Positions 22,989-32,397 are shown, numbered from the stretch's first letter. The stretch is 41,816 bases of DNA from Thermomicrobiales bacterium (GCA_030446685.1 JAUJMV010000020.1:30843-72658), one strand, 5' to 3'. Translations and numbers: made by a program. The notes: generated from the letters alone by a model not told the origin.

Positions 22989-24856
22989 ATGCTGCTGGAA
23001 CTGAACATCCGCGATTTCGCGATCATCGACCGGTTGCACCTGCGCTTCGGGCCGGGCTTCAACGCCCTCACCGGCGAGACTGGGGCCGGCAAGTCGATCA
23101 TCATCGACGCGCTCGGGGCGGTCCTCGGCGAGCGGACCGGGGCCGAGTTCGTCCGCGCCGGGGCGCCGAGCGCGCGGGTCGAGGGTCTTCGACCTGGACG
23201 GCCGGGATACGACGCCCTTGCGGGCGCTGCTGGCCGAGTTCGGCCTGCTCGACGACGAATCCGACGGCGGGGCGATCGCGGACGAGCCGCTGATCCTGGC
23301 GCGCGAGATCAGCGCGGCGGGGCGCAGCACCGCGCGCGTCAACGGGCGGACGGTCACCGCGGCGATGCTGGCGCGGATCGGCGAGCGGCTGGTCGACATC
23401 CACGGCCAGAGCGAGCACCTCTCGCTCCTGCGCCCGGCCAACCACGTCGATCTGCTCGACCGCTACGCCGGCATCCTGCCGGAGCGCGAGGCGCTGGCGG
23501 CGATCGTCGCCGAGCTGCGCGAGGTGCGCGACCGGCTCGCCGCGCTCGACCGCGACGAGCGCGAGCTGGCCCGCCGCGTCGATCTGCTGCGCTTCCAGGC
23601 CGAGGAGATCGCCGCCGCCAAGCTGCGCCCGGAGGAGGAGGACGACCTCGACGCCGAGCGCCGCATCCTCTCCTCCGCCGAGCGGCTGACCGAGCTGGCG
23701 GCCGTGGCCTACCGCCGGCTCAACGGCAACGCCGACGAGGAGTTCTCCGGCGGCAAGCCGGTGCGGGGCGCGCTCGACCTGCTGCGCCAGGTGACCGTCG
23801 CGCTGGGGGAACTGGCCCGGCTCGACCCGGCGCTCGACGAGACCCGCGCGCAGGTCGAGGAGCAGGTCTACCTGCTGGAGGACGCCGCCGCCACCCTGCG
23901 CGACTACCGCGAGCGCGTCGAGGCCGACCCGGCGCGGCTGGCCGAGATCGAGGACCGGCTGACCCTCTTCAAGGACCTCAAGCGCAAGTACGGCGCGACG
24001 CTGGCGGAGGTGATCGCCTTCGGGGCGCAGGCCGAGGCCGAGCTGGCGCAGATCGAGCGGGGCGAGGAGCGCGCCGAGGAGTTGCGCGCCCGCGAGGACG
24101 AGCTGCTGGCCGACATCGGGGCGCGCGCCGCCCGGCTGACCGCCGCCCGCCGCGCCGCCGGCGAGCGCCTCGCCGCCGCCGTCGAGGCGGCGATCGCCGA
24201 GCTGAACATGGGCCGCGCCGCTTCGCGGTGCGGATCGCCCACGCCGACGACCCGGCCGGCGCCCCGGTCCGCGGGGAGGACGGCGCCGAGCGCCGCCTCG
24301 CCTTCGACGCGCGCGGCGTCGACCGGGTCGAGTTCCTGCTCGCCGCCAACGTCGGCGAGGCGCTGAAGCCGCTGGCGCGCGTCGCGTCCGGCGGCGAGAC
24401 CGCGCGGCTGATGCTGGCCCTCAAGTCGATCCTCTCGCGGGTCGACACCACCCCGACCCTGGTCTTCGACGAGGTCGACGTCGGCGTCGGCGGGCGGAGC
24501 GGCCAGGTGGTCGGCGAGAAGCTGTGGGGGCTGACGGCGGGGCGGCGGGGCACCAGGTCCTCTGCATCTCGCACCTGCCGCAGATCGCCGCCTTCGCCGA
24601 CGCGCACTTCCGCATCGCCAAGCGCCAGGTCGGCGACCGCACGCTGAGCAGCGTGGAGCCGATCGCGGACGAGGCGCGGATCGACGAGCTCGCCGCGATG
24701 CTCGACGGCGTGCCGGTGACGCCCGCCTCGCGCGCCAACGCGCGGGAGATGCTGGAGCGCGTCGCCACCTGGAAGGCCGCCCACGCCGACGGCGCGCCCG
24801 CGCCGCCGCCCGCCGCCGCGCCGCGCCCGCGCGCCAAGGCCGCCGCGCGGGCGTAA
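22989..24856 (+). pseudogene. recN: DNA repair protein RecN, coding sequence broken by three frameshifts
   Basis: Concatenating segments gives a RecN of about 622 residues: an SMC-like ATPase with Walker A GETGAGKS at 29-36, GERLVDIHGQSEHLSLL, a long coiled-coil arm, the ABC-type signature ASGGETARLMLALK, Walker B TLVFDEVDVGVGG and QVLCISHLPQIAAFAD. RecN holds broken DNA ends together for recombination repair. The reading frame changes near 23183-23185 (one extra G: VE-VFDLDG), near 24217-24221 (one C missing: GRA-RFAVRI) and near 24538-24545 (one base missing in a G-rich run: LWGLTA-GHQVL). Conservation on both sides of each break is intact, which suggests sequence error or very recent mutation rather than old decay. 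It is monocistronic and convergent with the lipoprotein gene through a terminator. Confidence 0.85.
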
Positions 24857-24881
24857 CCCCCCGCTCGACTCCGCCTCACCA

Positions 24882-24914
24882 CCGCGCCCCACACCATCGC
24901 GGTGTGGGGCGCGG
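24882..24914. terminator. Bidirectional 14-bp GC hairpin between convergent genes
   Basis: CCGCGCCCCACACC (24882-24895) and GGTGTGGGGCGCGG (24901-24914) are perfect reverse complements around a 5-base loop. The hairpin stands between the end of recN and the end of the lipoprotein gene. It has no U-tract but is ideally placed to end both transcripts. Confidence 0.7.
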
Positions 24915-24946
24915 GTCCGTTCGCGGGCGCGGCCGGGGCTACGGCG

Positions 24947-25816
24947 TCACGGGCTGACGTCGTAGGAGCCGGCGATCGCGTCGAAGGTCTCGGCATACTC
25001 ATCGAAGGTGTCTGCCGGCGCGCCGAAGCTCAGGACGTGCGCCGTCCCCTGCTCGATGAAGTAGACCTGCTGCACCTGGATCCGCTGGCCGTCGCCGTTG
25101 GTCGTCTGCCAGATGCGCTTGTAGGCGCGCTGGCCGTCGATCGTCACGCGGTCGACGCTGACCGGGTTGTATTCCGGGATCTGCCGCTGGAGCAGCGTCT
25201 CCGCCGCGCGGTTGTACGTCTCGAGATCGACGTTGCCGGGGACGGACGAGAGGACCACGTTCATGTTCGGGAAGTCCTCGCCGCCCGCGAAGGCGACCTC
25301 GATGTCGGGATCGTCCGGCGTCACCTCGGTCCACTCCTGCGGCACGCTGAACGAGAACCGGCCCTCCGGGTCGCTGTACTCCTGGCCGTCGGTCAGCGGC
25401 GCCAGGGCCGGCCCCCACGGGCCGGCGGCGGTGCCGGTCCTGGCGGCGGTGGCCGTCCCGGCCCTGGTCACGGTGGCCGTGCCGCGGGCGGCGGTGGCCG
25501 TGCCGCGGGTCGCCGTCGCCACGGGCGCCACGGTGCCGGCCCTGGTGGCGGTGGCGGTGGCGCGGGTCGGCGTGGCCGCGGCCGGGACGGCGGTCCGCGT
25601 GGTGGTAGCCGCGGTCGCGGTGCGGGCGGGCGAGGCCGTCGCCGGGCGGGTGGCCGCGGTCGTCGCCCCGGCCGTCGCGGCGGTGGTCGCGGCCGTGGTC
25701 GCGCCGGTGGTCGTCTGCTGCCCGGTGGTGGCGGTGGGCGAATTGCCGCCGCAGGCGGCGAGCGTGACCAGCAGGATCGCCAGGACGGGCGCGCCCAGGC
25801 TGCCGCGTCGGAACAT
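24947..25816 (-). CDS. Lipoprotein with Ala/Thr-rich linker and PsbP/DUF1795-like domain
   Basis: 289 residues. The lipoprotein signal LAILLVTLAACGG (lipobox Cys near residue 22) is followed by about 105 residues of almost pure Ala, Thr, Arg, Val and Pro, forming a wall-spanning or spacer linker. A folded domain follows (PEGRFSFSVPQEWTEV... to the end) that resembles PsbP-like/DUF1795 lipoprotein domains (GFSFSVP-x-W start, then alternating strands). ATG 25816 is chosen because GGAAGGGGGAAGC precedes it; the upstream GTG at 25831 lacks one. The linker is encoded by degenerate tandem DNA repeats (about 25430-25720). It is the last gene of a minus-strand block. Function is unknown; a cell-surface role is inferred. 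Confidence 0.75.
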   Translation of the reverse strand: MFRRGSLGAPVLAILLVTLAACGGNSPTATTGQQTTTGATTAATTAATAGATTAATRPATASPARTATAATTTRTAVPAAATPTRATATATRAGTVAPVATATRGTATAARGTATVTRAGTATAARTGTAAGPWGPALAPLTDGQEYSDPEGRFSFSVPQEWTEVTPDDPDIEVAFAGGEDFPNMNVVLSSVPGNVDLETYNRAAETLLQRQIPEYNPVSVDRVTIDGQRAYKRIWQTTNGDGQRIQVQQVYFIEQGTAHVLSFGAPADTFDEYAETFDAIAGSYDVSP

Positions 25817-26031
25817 GCTTCCCCCTTCCACAGCCGCGCGAATCGCGGTCGCGCGGCGGTTCTTGATCCGGCGTTACTCGCGCCGGTTACGCACGTCGCG
25901 CCGCCGTTGCATAAAGTGTGCCAACACCACCGATCAGCAGGCTGTCTGCCGGTCCGGTGGGAAGGTCAGGTTTCGCGGCGGGCGACCGGGGAAACGGGCG
26001 GGGCAACGGCTCCACCGGCCCAGGGAGGCGG

Positions 26032-26682
26032 TCAGCGCGGCGCGCCGTCGCGCCGCGCGTGCGCGGCGATCGCCGCGAAGGTCCGAGGCCCCGCGAGGTC
26101 GGCCGCGTCGCCCCCGGCCTTGAGCCAGGCGTTGATCCGCTGCGCCTCGGCGGTGGTGGGCAGCGCCCCGGCGAGCAGCAGCGGCAGGCTCAGCCGCCAG
26201 CCCGCGACGACCGTCGCGCTGTGGCGGTGCGGGTGGCGCGCCACCCAGCGCCCGACGCGCAGCGCGTGCTCGTTCATCGTGGCCCCGGCCTCCAGGCCGG
26301 GCGCCCACAGGTTGCCGAACGCCATGGCGCAGGCCGCGCACGCCGGCGGCCCCCCGCCCCACTCGGCGCCGCACTCCGGGCAGCGCAGGAGGGTCAGCGC
26401 GTAGTCGACGACGGTCCAGGGGTGCCGCTCCAGCTCCGCCACCACGACCTCGGCCAGCAGCCGCTCGTCGGCGCTCCCCGGCGCGATCCCCTCGGCCGCC
26501 AGCAGGGCCGCCCAATCGGCCCGCCAGTAGCGCTCGACCGCCGCGTGGCAGATGGCGCAGCGCGGGTAGCCCCGGCCGAGCAACGCGCCGCACTCCGGGC
26601 ACGGCTCGACCGCGGCCGGGCGCGGCTCCCGGCGGCCCGCCGGGGGCCGGGATGCCGTGGTGCTTGCCGCCGGATCGACCAT
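26032..26682 (-). CDS. Double zinc-ribbon protein, unknown function
   Basis: 216 residues with two zinc-ribbon-like sites: CPECG at about 28-32 with CAIC at about 42-45, and CPECG at about 100-104 with CAAC at about 113-116. Each would provide four Cys to one Zn. The rest is helical with one hydrophobic stretch (GWRLSLPLLLAGALP). ATG 26682 follows GGGGGGCGACCG. It lies 78 bases after the amidohydrolase gene on the same strand and may belong to that operon. I do not recognise the family. Zinc ribbons commonly bind nucleic acid or protein, but nothing here decides between them. Confidence 0.65.
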   Translation of the reverse strand: MVDPAASTTASRPPAGRREPRPAAVEPCPECGALLGRGYPRCAICHAAVERYWRADWAALLAAEGIAPGSADERLLAEVVVAELERHPWTVVDYALTLLRCPECGAEWGGGPPACAACAMAFGNLWAPGLEAGATMNEHALRVGRWVARHPHRHSATVVAGWRLSLPLLLAGALPTTAEAQRINAWLKAGGDAADLAGPRTFAAIAAHARRDGAPR

Positions 26683-26760
26683 CGGTCGCCCCCCTCCACC
26701 CGCCCCCGCGCCGCGCCGGCCGTCGCGGGCGCCCCCTCGACGGCGGCAACCGGCCCGGCC

Positions 26761-28035
26761 TCACCGCGCCGCGGCCACCGCCCCCCGCGCCAGCCCCCGG
26801 TCGACCAGCAGCCGCCCGTCGCGGAAGACGCCGGCCAGCCGCCCCTCGTCCCGCAGGAGGCCCAGATCGGCGAGCGGGTCGCCGTCCACGATCAGCAGGT
26901 CCGCCCACTTGCCCGGCTCGACCGTGCCGGTCCGCGCCCCGAGGCCGAGCGCCTCCGCCGCCGACCGCGTGGCCGCGACGATCGCCTCCAGCGGGCTCAG
27001 GCCCACGCGCTCGTGCAGCAGGGCGAGTTCCCAGGCGTGCGCGCCGAAGGGGAAGGTGTTGCAGGAGTCGGTGCCCATGAAGATCGGCACGCCGGCCTCG
27101 TAGGCACGGCGGACGCTCGCGATCCGCACCGCCTGCATCGCCCGCGCCTTCTCCAGCGACGCCGCCGGCACCCCGCGCTCCGCGCCCCGCGTGAGGATGT
27201 ACTCGGTGATCGCCAGCGTCGGGCAGAGCCGGACGCCGCGCCGCAGCATCAGCGCGACCAGCTCGTCGTCCAGGTCCGAGCCGTGCTCGAGCGTGTCCAC
27301 CCCCGCCTCCAGCGCCTGGCGGATGCCGTCGCGGGTGTGCGCGTGCGCCGCCACCCGCTTGCCGAGCGCGTGCGCCTCGTCCACGATCGCCCGCGTCTCC
27401 TCCGGGGTGTAGTTGCGCCAGCCCGTCTCGTCCCCCAGCGAGAGGACGCCGCCGCTGGTGCAGAGCTTGATCAGATCGACGCCGTCGCGCGCGTACTGCC
27501 GCACTAGCTTGCGGCATTCGTCCACCCCGTCGGCGGTCGGCCACAGCCGCCGGTCGATCGCGGCGGGGCAGAAGAGGTCGCCGTGCCCGGCGGTCATCCC
27601 GACGAAGCCGGAGGCGACCACGCGGGCGCCGTCGAGCACGAAGTCGTCGATCGCGTGCTTGACCGCCACCTCCAGCCGCCCGCCGGCCATGTCGCGCACC
27701 GTCGTCACCCCGGCCAGCAGCGCCCGCCGCGCGTTCGCGGCGGCGTGCAGCGCCTGCTCCTCCAGGAAGGTCGTCACGTTCCAGAGGTGGATGTCGCGCT
27801 GGCCCGCCCCGGCGTAGGCGCGCAGGTGGACATGGCCGTCGATCAGCCCCGGCAGCAGGGTCCGGCCGGCCAGGTCGTAGACCGTCGCCCCCGGCGGCGG
27901 CGCGACCGACCCCGCCGGCCCGACCGCCGCGATCTGCCGCCCCTCGACGACGACCGTCGCGTCGCGCAGCGGCGCCGCGCCCGTCCCGTCGATCAGCGTC
28001 GCCCCCGTCAGCGCGATCGTCCCCTGCCCGGCCAT
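26761..28035 (-). CDS. Amidohydrolase-family enzyme (prolidase/imidazolonepropionase-like)
   Basis: A 424-residue metal-dependent hydrolase. Ligand motifs are in order: DGHVHL (two His), DLIKLCTSGG (probable bridging carboxylated Lys), AAHAHT (His), DTLEHGSDL (His) and FMGTDSC (catalytic Asp). The small N-terminal beta domain ([30 protein letters not shown]) and the C-terminal VEPGKWADLLIVDGDPLADL complete the fold. This subgroup includes Xaa-Pro and other dipeptidases as well as carboxamide hydrolases. ATG 28035 (GGGGGGGAG upstream) is preferred over ATG 28056. The context, downstream of a peptide importer and an ADP-forming acyl-CoA synthetase, fits hydrolysis of imported peptides or amides. 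The exact substrate is inferred only to that level. Confidence 0.85.
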   Translation of the reverse strand: MAGQGTIALTGATLIDGTGAAPLRDATVVVEGRQIAAVGPAGSVAPPPGATVYDLAGRTLLPGLIDGHVHLRAYAGAGQRDIHLWNVTTFLEEQALHAAANARRALLAGVTTVRDMAGGRLEVAVKHAIDDFVLDGARVVASGFVGMTAGHGDLFCPAAIDRRLWPTADGVDECRKLVRQYARDGVDLIKLCTSGGVLSLGDETGWRNYTPEETRAIVDEAHALGKRVAAHAHTRDGIRQALEAGVDTLEHGSDLDDELVALMLRRGVRLCPTLAITEYILTRGAERGVPAASLEKARAMQAVRIASVRRAYEAGVPIFMGTDSCNTFPFGAHAWELALLHERVGLSPLEAIVAATRSAAEALGLGARTGTVEPGKWADLLIVDGDPLADLGLLRDEGRLAGVFRDGRLLVDRGLARGAVAAAR

Positions 28036-28152
28036 CTCCCCCCCGCCCGGCGTCATGCCGCGATGCCCGTACCCGCGCACCCTAGCACAGGCACGCCGGT
28101 CGCGCATCGGGCAGCCCTCGCGCCGGGTCGCATCGCCCACCGGCGCGGGGGT

Positions 28153-30348
28153 CTACCCGGCGCCGTCCTCGCGCCGCACGATCAGGCAGTCAAGCGCCCG
28201 CACCCCCTGGCCCACCGGCAGGACGACCAGCGGGTTGATGTCGATCGCCGCCACCTCGTCGCCCAGGTCGAGGCAGAGCTGGGAGAAGGCGCAGAGGACC
28301 CGGACGACCGCCTCCACGTCGAGCGGGGCCAGCCCGCGCGCGCCGGAGAGGAGCGGGTAGCCCTGCAGCGACTCGACCATCGCCCGCGCGTCGGCGGGGG
28401 TCAGCGGCGGGATCCGCAGCGCGCTGTCCTTGAGGATCTCGACGTAGATGCCGCCGAGGCCGACAACGACCGCCGGGCCGAACTGCGGGTCGCGGGTCAT
28501 CCCGACGAGCAGCTCGCGGCCGCCGTCGACCTGCTCCTGCACCGAGACCCCGTCGATCGCCGCGCCCGGCCGCGCCCGTTGCGCGTTCGCCACGATCGTC
28601 GCGAAGCCGGCGGCCACCGCCGCCTCGTCGGCCAGCCCCAGCAGCACGCCGCCCACCTCCGTCTTGTGCGCGATCTGCGGCGAGACGATCTTCAGCGCCA
28701 CCGGGAAGCCGAGCGCCCGCGCGACGGCGACCGCCTCGTCGGCGCTCGTCGCCAGGCGCTCGCCCGGCGCCGGGATGCCGTAGAGCGCCAGCAGCCCCTT
28801 CCCCTCGGCCTCGGTCAGCCCGGCCGGCCCGGCGGCGCGCAGGATCGCCCTGGCGCGCTCCCGCCGCGCCGGGTCCGCCCCGTCGGCGCCGACGGCGGAC
28901 GCGCCGCCCCCGGCGCGCTCCGCCTGCCAGCGGCCCTGGAACTCGGCGTAGCGGATCAGCGCGGCGACGGCGCGCAGCCCATTCTCGAACCCTTGCAGGA
29001 AGGGGATCCCGTTGAGGTGGGTGACCGGCTCGACCAGCGGCGGCAGGTTGAGCGGCTGGTCGCGGAAGGTGCCGGCGACGGTCGCCAGCCGCACCCAGAC
29101 CTTCTCGGGGTACCGCTCGGCGGCGTCGAGGAGGAGCTTGCCCGCCGGGCTCTGCGCGTCGAGCGCCCCGTTGCCGCCCGCCGCCGCGTGCAGGATGACC
29201 TGCATGTTCGGGTCGCTGCCGAGCGCCTCCAGCGCCGCCGCATGGATCGCGCCGTCCTGGATGCCCGGGCCGGTGATGTCGAGCGGGTTGGTCGTCGCGA
29301 CGTAGTCGTAGAGCACCTCGCGGATGATCCGCTCGCTCTCCGGCGCGAAGGGCGGGAAGTCCAGCCCGACATCGGCCGCCAGGTCGAGCAGCGCGCCGTT
29401 GGCCCCGCCCGAGAGGGTCAGCGCCCCGACCCCCCGGCCGCGCGGCAGCGCGCGCGAGTGGAGGATCGCCACCGTCTCGGTCAGCTCGTCCAGGCTGTTG
29501 ACGCGCGCCACGCCGTACTTCGCCAGGGTCGCGTCGATCACCCGGTCGGCCCCGGCGAGCGAGCCGGTGTGCGCCCGGGCCGACCGCTGCCCGGCCTCGG
29601 AGCGCCCGACCTTCAGCATCACGATCGGCTTGCGCCGGTCGGCGCAGCGCGCCGCGGCCTCCAGGAAGCGCGCGGGGTGGCGGAATTGCTCGACGAAGCA
29701 GGCGATCACCCGCGTCGCGTCGTCCTCGGCGAAGTAGTGCAGGCTCTCGGCCAGGTCGAGGTCGCACTCGTTCCCCAGCGTGAGGCAGTGGCTCAGGCCG
29801 ATGTGGCGGTCGGCGAAGGCCCCGACCGCGTAGATCGCCATGCCGCCGCTCTGGAAGGCGAGGCCGACCGGCCCCGGCTCCATCGCGCGCGCGATCCCCG
29901 GCATCCCGCCGAAGCGGTGGACGGCGCTGAAGTTGCCGAAGGTGTTCGGGCCGACGATGCGGCAGCCGCTGCGGGCGACGAAGTCGGCCAGCAGCCGCCC
30001 GCGCCGCGCGCCCTCCTCGCCGCCGACCTCCTCGAAGCCGCTGGTGATGATGTTGACCGCGCGCACCCGCTTCGCCGCGCACTGCGCCAGCGCCTCCGGG
30101 ACCAGCCGGCTCGGCACGGCGATCAGGGCGAGGTCGACCTCGTCGGGGATATCGGTCAGGCGCGCGTGCGCCGGCAGCCCCGCCACCTCCGGGTAGAGGG
30201 GGTTGACCGGGTAGACGCGCGCCGGCGCCCCGAGGGCGATGATCTGCTGGAGGATCGTGTTGACGTAGCTCCAGTTCGGCGACACCCCGACGATCGCCAC
30301 CGACCGCGGGGCGAGGAACGGGTGGAGCGGGTGATCGGCCAGCGGCAT
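28153..30348 (-). CDS. NDP-forming acyl-CoA synthetase (acetate-CoA ligase, ADP-forming type)
   Basis: 731 residues in one chain. A CoA-binding Rossmann domain (APRSVAIVGVSPNWSYVN..., about 10-130) is followed by a succinyl-CoA synthetase-like region carrying the phospho-His candidate in RAHTGSLAGAD, a flavodoxin-like domain (LSGGANGALLDLAADVG) and an ATP-grasp domain from about 500 (GKGLLALYGIPAPGE..., VALKIVSPQIAHKTEVGGV, AIDINPLVVLP). These fused enzymes interconvert acyl-CoA plus ADP and Pi with carboxylate plus ATP, or run in the activating direction. ATG 30348 has GGGGGAGG 9 bases upstream. It lies 43 bases after the permease gene, so it is in the same operon and may activate acids derived from imported peptides. 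Confidence 0.9.
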   Translation of the reverse strand: MPLADHPLHPFLAPRSVAIVGVSPNWSYVNTILQQIIALGAPARVYPVNPLYPEVAGLPAHARLTDIPDEVDLALIAVPSRLVPEALAQCAAKRVRAVNIITSGFEEVGGEEGARRGRLLADFVARSGCRIVGPNTFGNFSAVHRFGGMPGIARAMEPGPVGLAFQSGGMAIYAVGAFADRHIGLSHCLTLGNECDLDLAESLHYFAEDDATRVIACFVEQFRHPARFLEAAARCADRRKPIVMLKVGRSEAGQRSARAHTGSLAGADRVIDATLAKYGVARVNSLDELTETVAILHSRALPRGRGVGALTLSGGANGALLDLAADVGLDFPPFAPESERIIREVLYDYVATTNPLDITGPGIQDGAIHAAALEALGSDPNMQVILHAAAGGNGALDAQSPAGKLLLDAAERYPEKVWVRLATVAGTFRDQPLNLPPLVEPVTHLNGIPFLQGFENGLRAVAALIRYAEFQGRWQAERAGGGASAVGADGADPARRERARAILRAAGPAGLTEAEGKGLLALYGIPAPGERLATSADEAVAVARALGFPVALKIVSPQIAHKTEVGGVLLGLADEAAVAAGFATIVANAQRARPGAAIDGVSVQEQVDGGRELLVGMTRDPQFGPAVVVGLGGIYVEILKDSALRIPPLTPADARAMVESLQGYPLLSGARGLAPLDVEAVVRVLCAFSQLCLDLGDEVAAIDINPLVVLPVGQGVRALDCLIVRREDGAG

Positions 30349-30391
30349 GGATAGCACCTCCCCCTGATCGCCCCGCCGGCCGCGGCCGGCG

Positions 30392-31354
30392 TCACCGCTT
30401 CTGGCTGCCCCGCAGGCGCGGGTCGAGCACGTCGCGCAGCGCGTCGCCGAGCATGTTGAAGCCGAAGACCGCCAGGCTGATCGCCAGCCCCGGCCAGATC
30501 GCCAGCCAGGGCGCGACCAGGAAGTACTGCCGGCCGGCGCCGGCCAGCATGCTCCCCCAGGCGGGCATCGGCGGCTTCACCCCGAAGCCGAGGAAGCTCA
30601 GGGTCGACTCCGCCAGGATCGCGCCGCCCAACTGGACCGTGGCCAGGATCAGGACCGGCGCCAGGACGTTCGGCAGCACGTAGCGGCGGATGATGTGGAG
30701 GTCGGTGCAGCCGACGCAGCGCGCCGCCTCCATGTACGGCATGTCGCGGATGCCGATCACCGCGCTCCGCACCACCCGCGAGGACCCCCCCGCCACCACC
30801 AGGCCGAGCGCGACCGCGACGATGGCGATCGAGGTGACCGGGTCGGTGTCGCGCGTGGTCGAGATCGTCACCAGGCAGGCGAGCAGGATGATCGCCGGGA
30901 AGGCGACCCAGGCGTCGATCAGGCGCTGGAAGAGGAGATCGAACGCGCCGCCGAAGTAGCCCGAGAGGACGCCGATCAGCGTCGCCAGGCCGGTGCCGAC
31001 GAGGACGGCGCCGAACCCGACGGCGATCGAGATGCGCGAGCCGTAGACGATCCGGCTGAACAGGTCGCGCCCCAGGTTGTCGGTCCCCAGCGGGTGGCGC
31101 GGCGACGGCCCCTGGAGGCGGTCCGCCCCCTGCCCCACGTCGTAGGCGTAGGGCGCGATGGCGTCCGCGAAAATCGCGGTGCCGATCAGCAGCAGGACGA
31201 GGAGCCCGCCGATCGCGCCCAGCGGCTTGCGGCGGGCGAACCGCCACAGGCCCCGCAGCGGGCGCGGACGCGGGCGCCGGATGGGGGCTTGCGGCGCCAG
31301 CCGCCGCGGCCAGGCGCCCGCCGCCGCCGCGCTCTTCCGTGGCTCGGTTCGCAT
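30392..31354 (-). CDS. Dipeptide/oligopeptide ABC transporter permease (DppC-like)
   Basis: 320 residues. A basic, Pro-rich cytoplasmic N-terminus (about 1-40) precedes a first helix (LGAIGGLLVLLLIGTAIFADAIAP) and the DppC-type sequence HPLGTDNLGRDLFSRIVYGSRISI. Further helices and the EAA loop (EAARCVGCTDLHIIRRYVLPN) contact the ATPase. The C-terminal GGAILAESTLSFLGFGVKPP and PAWGSML are family signatures. ATG 31354 follows AGGAGCGACCG. It is the second permease of the operon, after a DppB-like gene. No DppD/DppF ATPase gene is in the window, so the ATPases must be encoded elsewhere. Confidence 0.9.
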   Translation of the reverse strand: MRTEPRKSAAAAGAWPRRLAPQAPIRRPRPRPLRGLWRFARRKPLGAIGGLLVLLLIGTAIFADAIAPYAYDVGQGADRLQGPSPRHPLGTDNLGRDLFSRIVYGSRISIAVGFGAVLVGTGLATLIGVLSGYFGGAFDLLFQRLIDAWVAFPAIILLACLVTISTTRDTDPVTSIAIVAVALGLVVAGGSSRVVRSAVIGIRDMPYMEAARCVGCTDLHIIRRYVLPNVLAPVLILATVQLGGAILAESTLSFLGFGVKPPMPAWGSMLAGAGRQYFLVAPWLAIWPGLAISLAVFGFNMLGDALRDVLDPRLRGSQKR

Positions 31355-31415
31355 CGGTCGCTCCTGCCTTCCCCGCCCCCGGCGGCCGATCGCGCCGCCC
31401 GTCGCGCGGCGCCGT

Positions 31416-32397
31416 CTAGCTGTAGCGGATCCTGGGGTCCAGCCAGGCGTAGAGCAGATCCACAAACAGGTTGACCAGGATGATCACCGTGGCGAAGATC
31501 AGCACCACCGCCTGGACCACCGGGTAGTCGCGGTTGTTGAGCGCTTCGAGCAGGTAGCGCCCCATCCCGGGGAGGACGAAGATGCTCTCCAGCACCACCG
31601 CCCCGCCGATCAGCACTGCTCTCCAGCACCACCGCCCCGCCGATCAGCACCGTCACCTGGAGGCCCAGCAGCGTCACCACCGGGACGATCGCGTTGCGCA
31701 GCGCGTGGCGGAAGACCGTCGCGCGCTCGTTCAGCCCCTTCGCGCGGGCCGTGCGGATGAAATCCTGGCGCAACACCTCCAGCATCTGCGCCCGCGTCAG
31801 CCGCATCAGCGAGCCGGAGAGGCCGATGCCCAGGATGATCGCCGGCAGCAGCAACTGGCCGAGGTTCTTCGCCGGGTCGTCGGTCAGGCGCGTGTAGCGC
31901 AGCGGCGGCGTCCACCCGAACCAGAGCGACGGCAGGGTGATCGCCAGCGTGGCGAACCAGAAGCCGGGGATCGCCAGCATCGCGATCGCGAGGCTGCGGG
32001 CGGCGTAGTCGGAGGGGGTGTCCTGCCGGACGGCCGAATAGACGCCCAGCGGGATCGCGATCAGCAGCGCGACGAGCAGCCCGAGCAGGCCGAGCTCGAG
32101 CGTGACCGGCAGCCGCGTGGCGAGCTCGTCGCGGACCGGCGTCCGGTCGCGCAGCGACTGCCCCAGGTCGCCGCGCGCCACCCCCCCCAGCCAGGTGAGG
32201 TACTGGACGGGGAACGGCTTGTCCAGCCCGAGCCGGGCGCGCAACTCGTCGGCGTCCCGGGCGTAGGAGTTGTAATCCTGCAGCATCGCGGTGACCGCGT
32301 CGCCCGGCAGCAGCCGGACCATCCCCGAGACGAGCAGCGTCACTCCCAGCAGCGCCGGCACCGTCAGCAGCAGCCGGCGCAGGATGTATCGTTGCAT
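31416..32397 (-). pseudogene. Dipeptide ABC transporter permease (DppB-like), frameshifted by a 34-bp tandem duplication
   Basis: Without the duplication this would be a typical 315-residue DppB permease: MQRYILRRLLLTVPALLGVTLLVSGMVRLLPGD at the start, LGVYSAVRQDTPSDY, the EAA loop (FIRTARAKGLNERATVFRHALRNA) and a C-terminal IFVLPGMGRYLLEALNNRDYPVVQAV and LFVDLLYAWLDPRIRYS. A 34-base direct repeat (31583-31616 and 31617-31650) falls in the codons for VLIGGAVVLES. Because 34 is not a multiple of three, everything after it is read out of frame, removing the last two membrane helices. Deleting one copy restores a 316-codon frame exactly. ATG 32397 starts it. The duplication may be real and reversible or may be an assembly artefact. 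Confidence 0.85.
31583..31650. repeat. Perfect 34-bp tandem duplication inside the DppB-like gene
   Basis: The 34 bases at 31583-31616, beginning TGCTCTCCAGCACC and ending CGATCAGCAC, are followed immediately by an identical copy at 31617-31650. No such repeat is expected in this conserved gene. Confidence 0.95.

Noticed and set aside
27583..30354. Open frame of 923 codons on the plus strand
   Set aside because: It is antisense to the acyl-CoA synthetase and amidohydrolase, both with complete motif sets. No domain is recognisable in the plus-strand translation.
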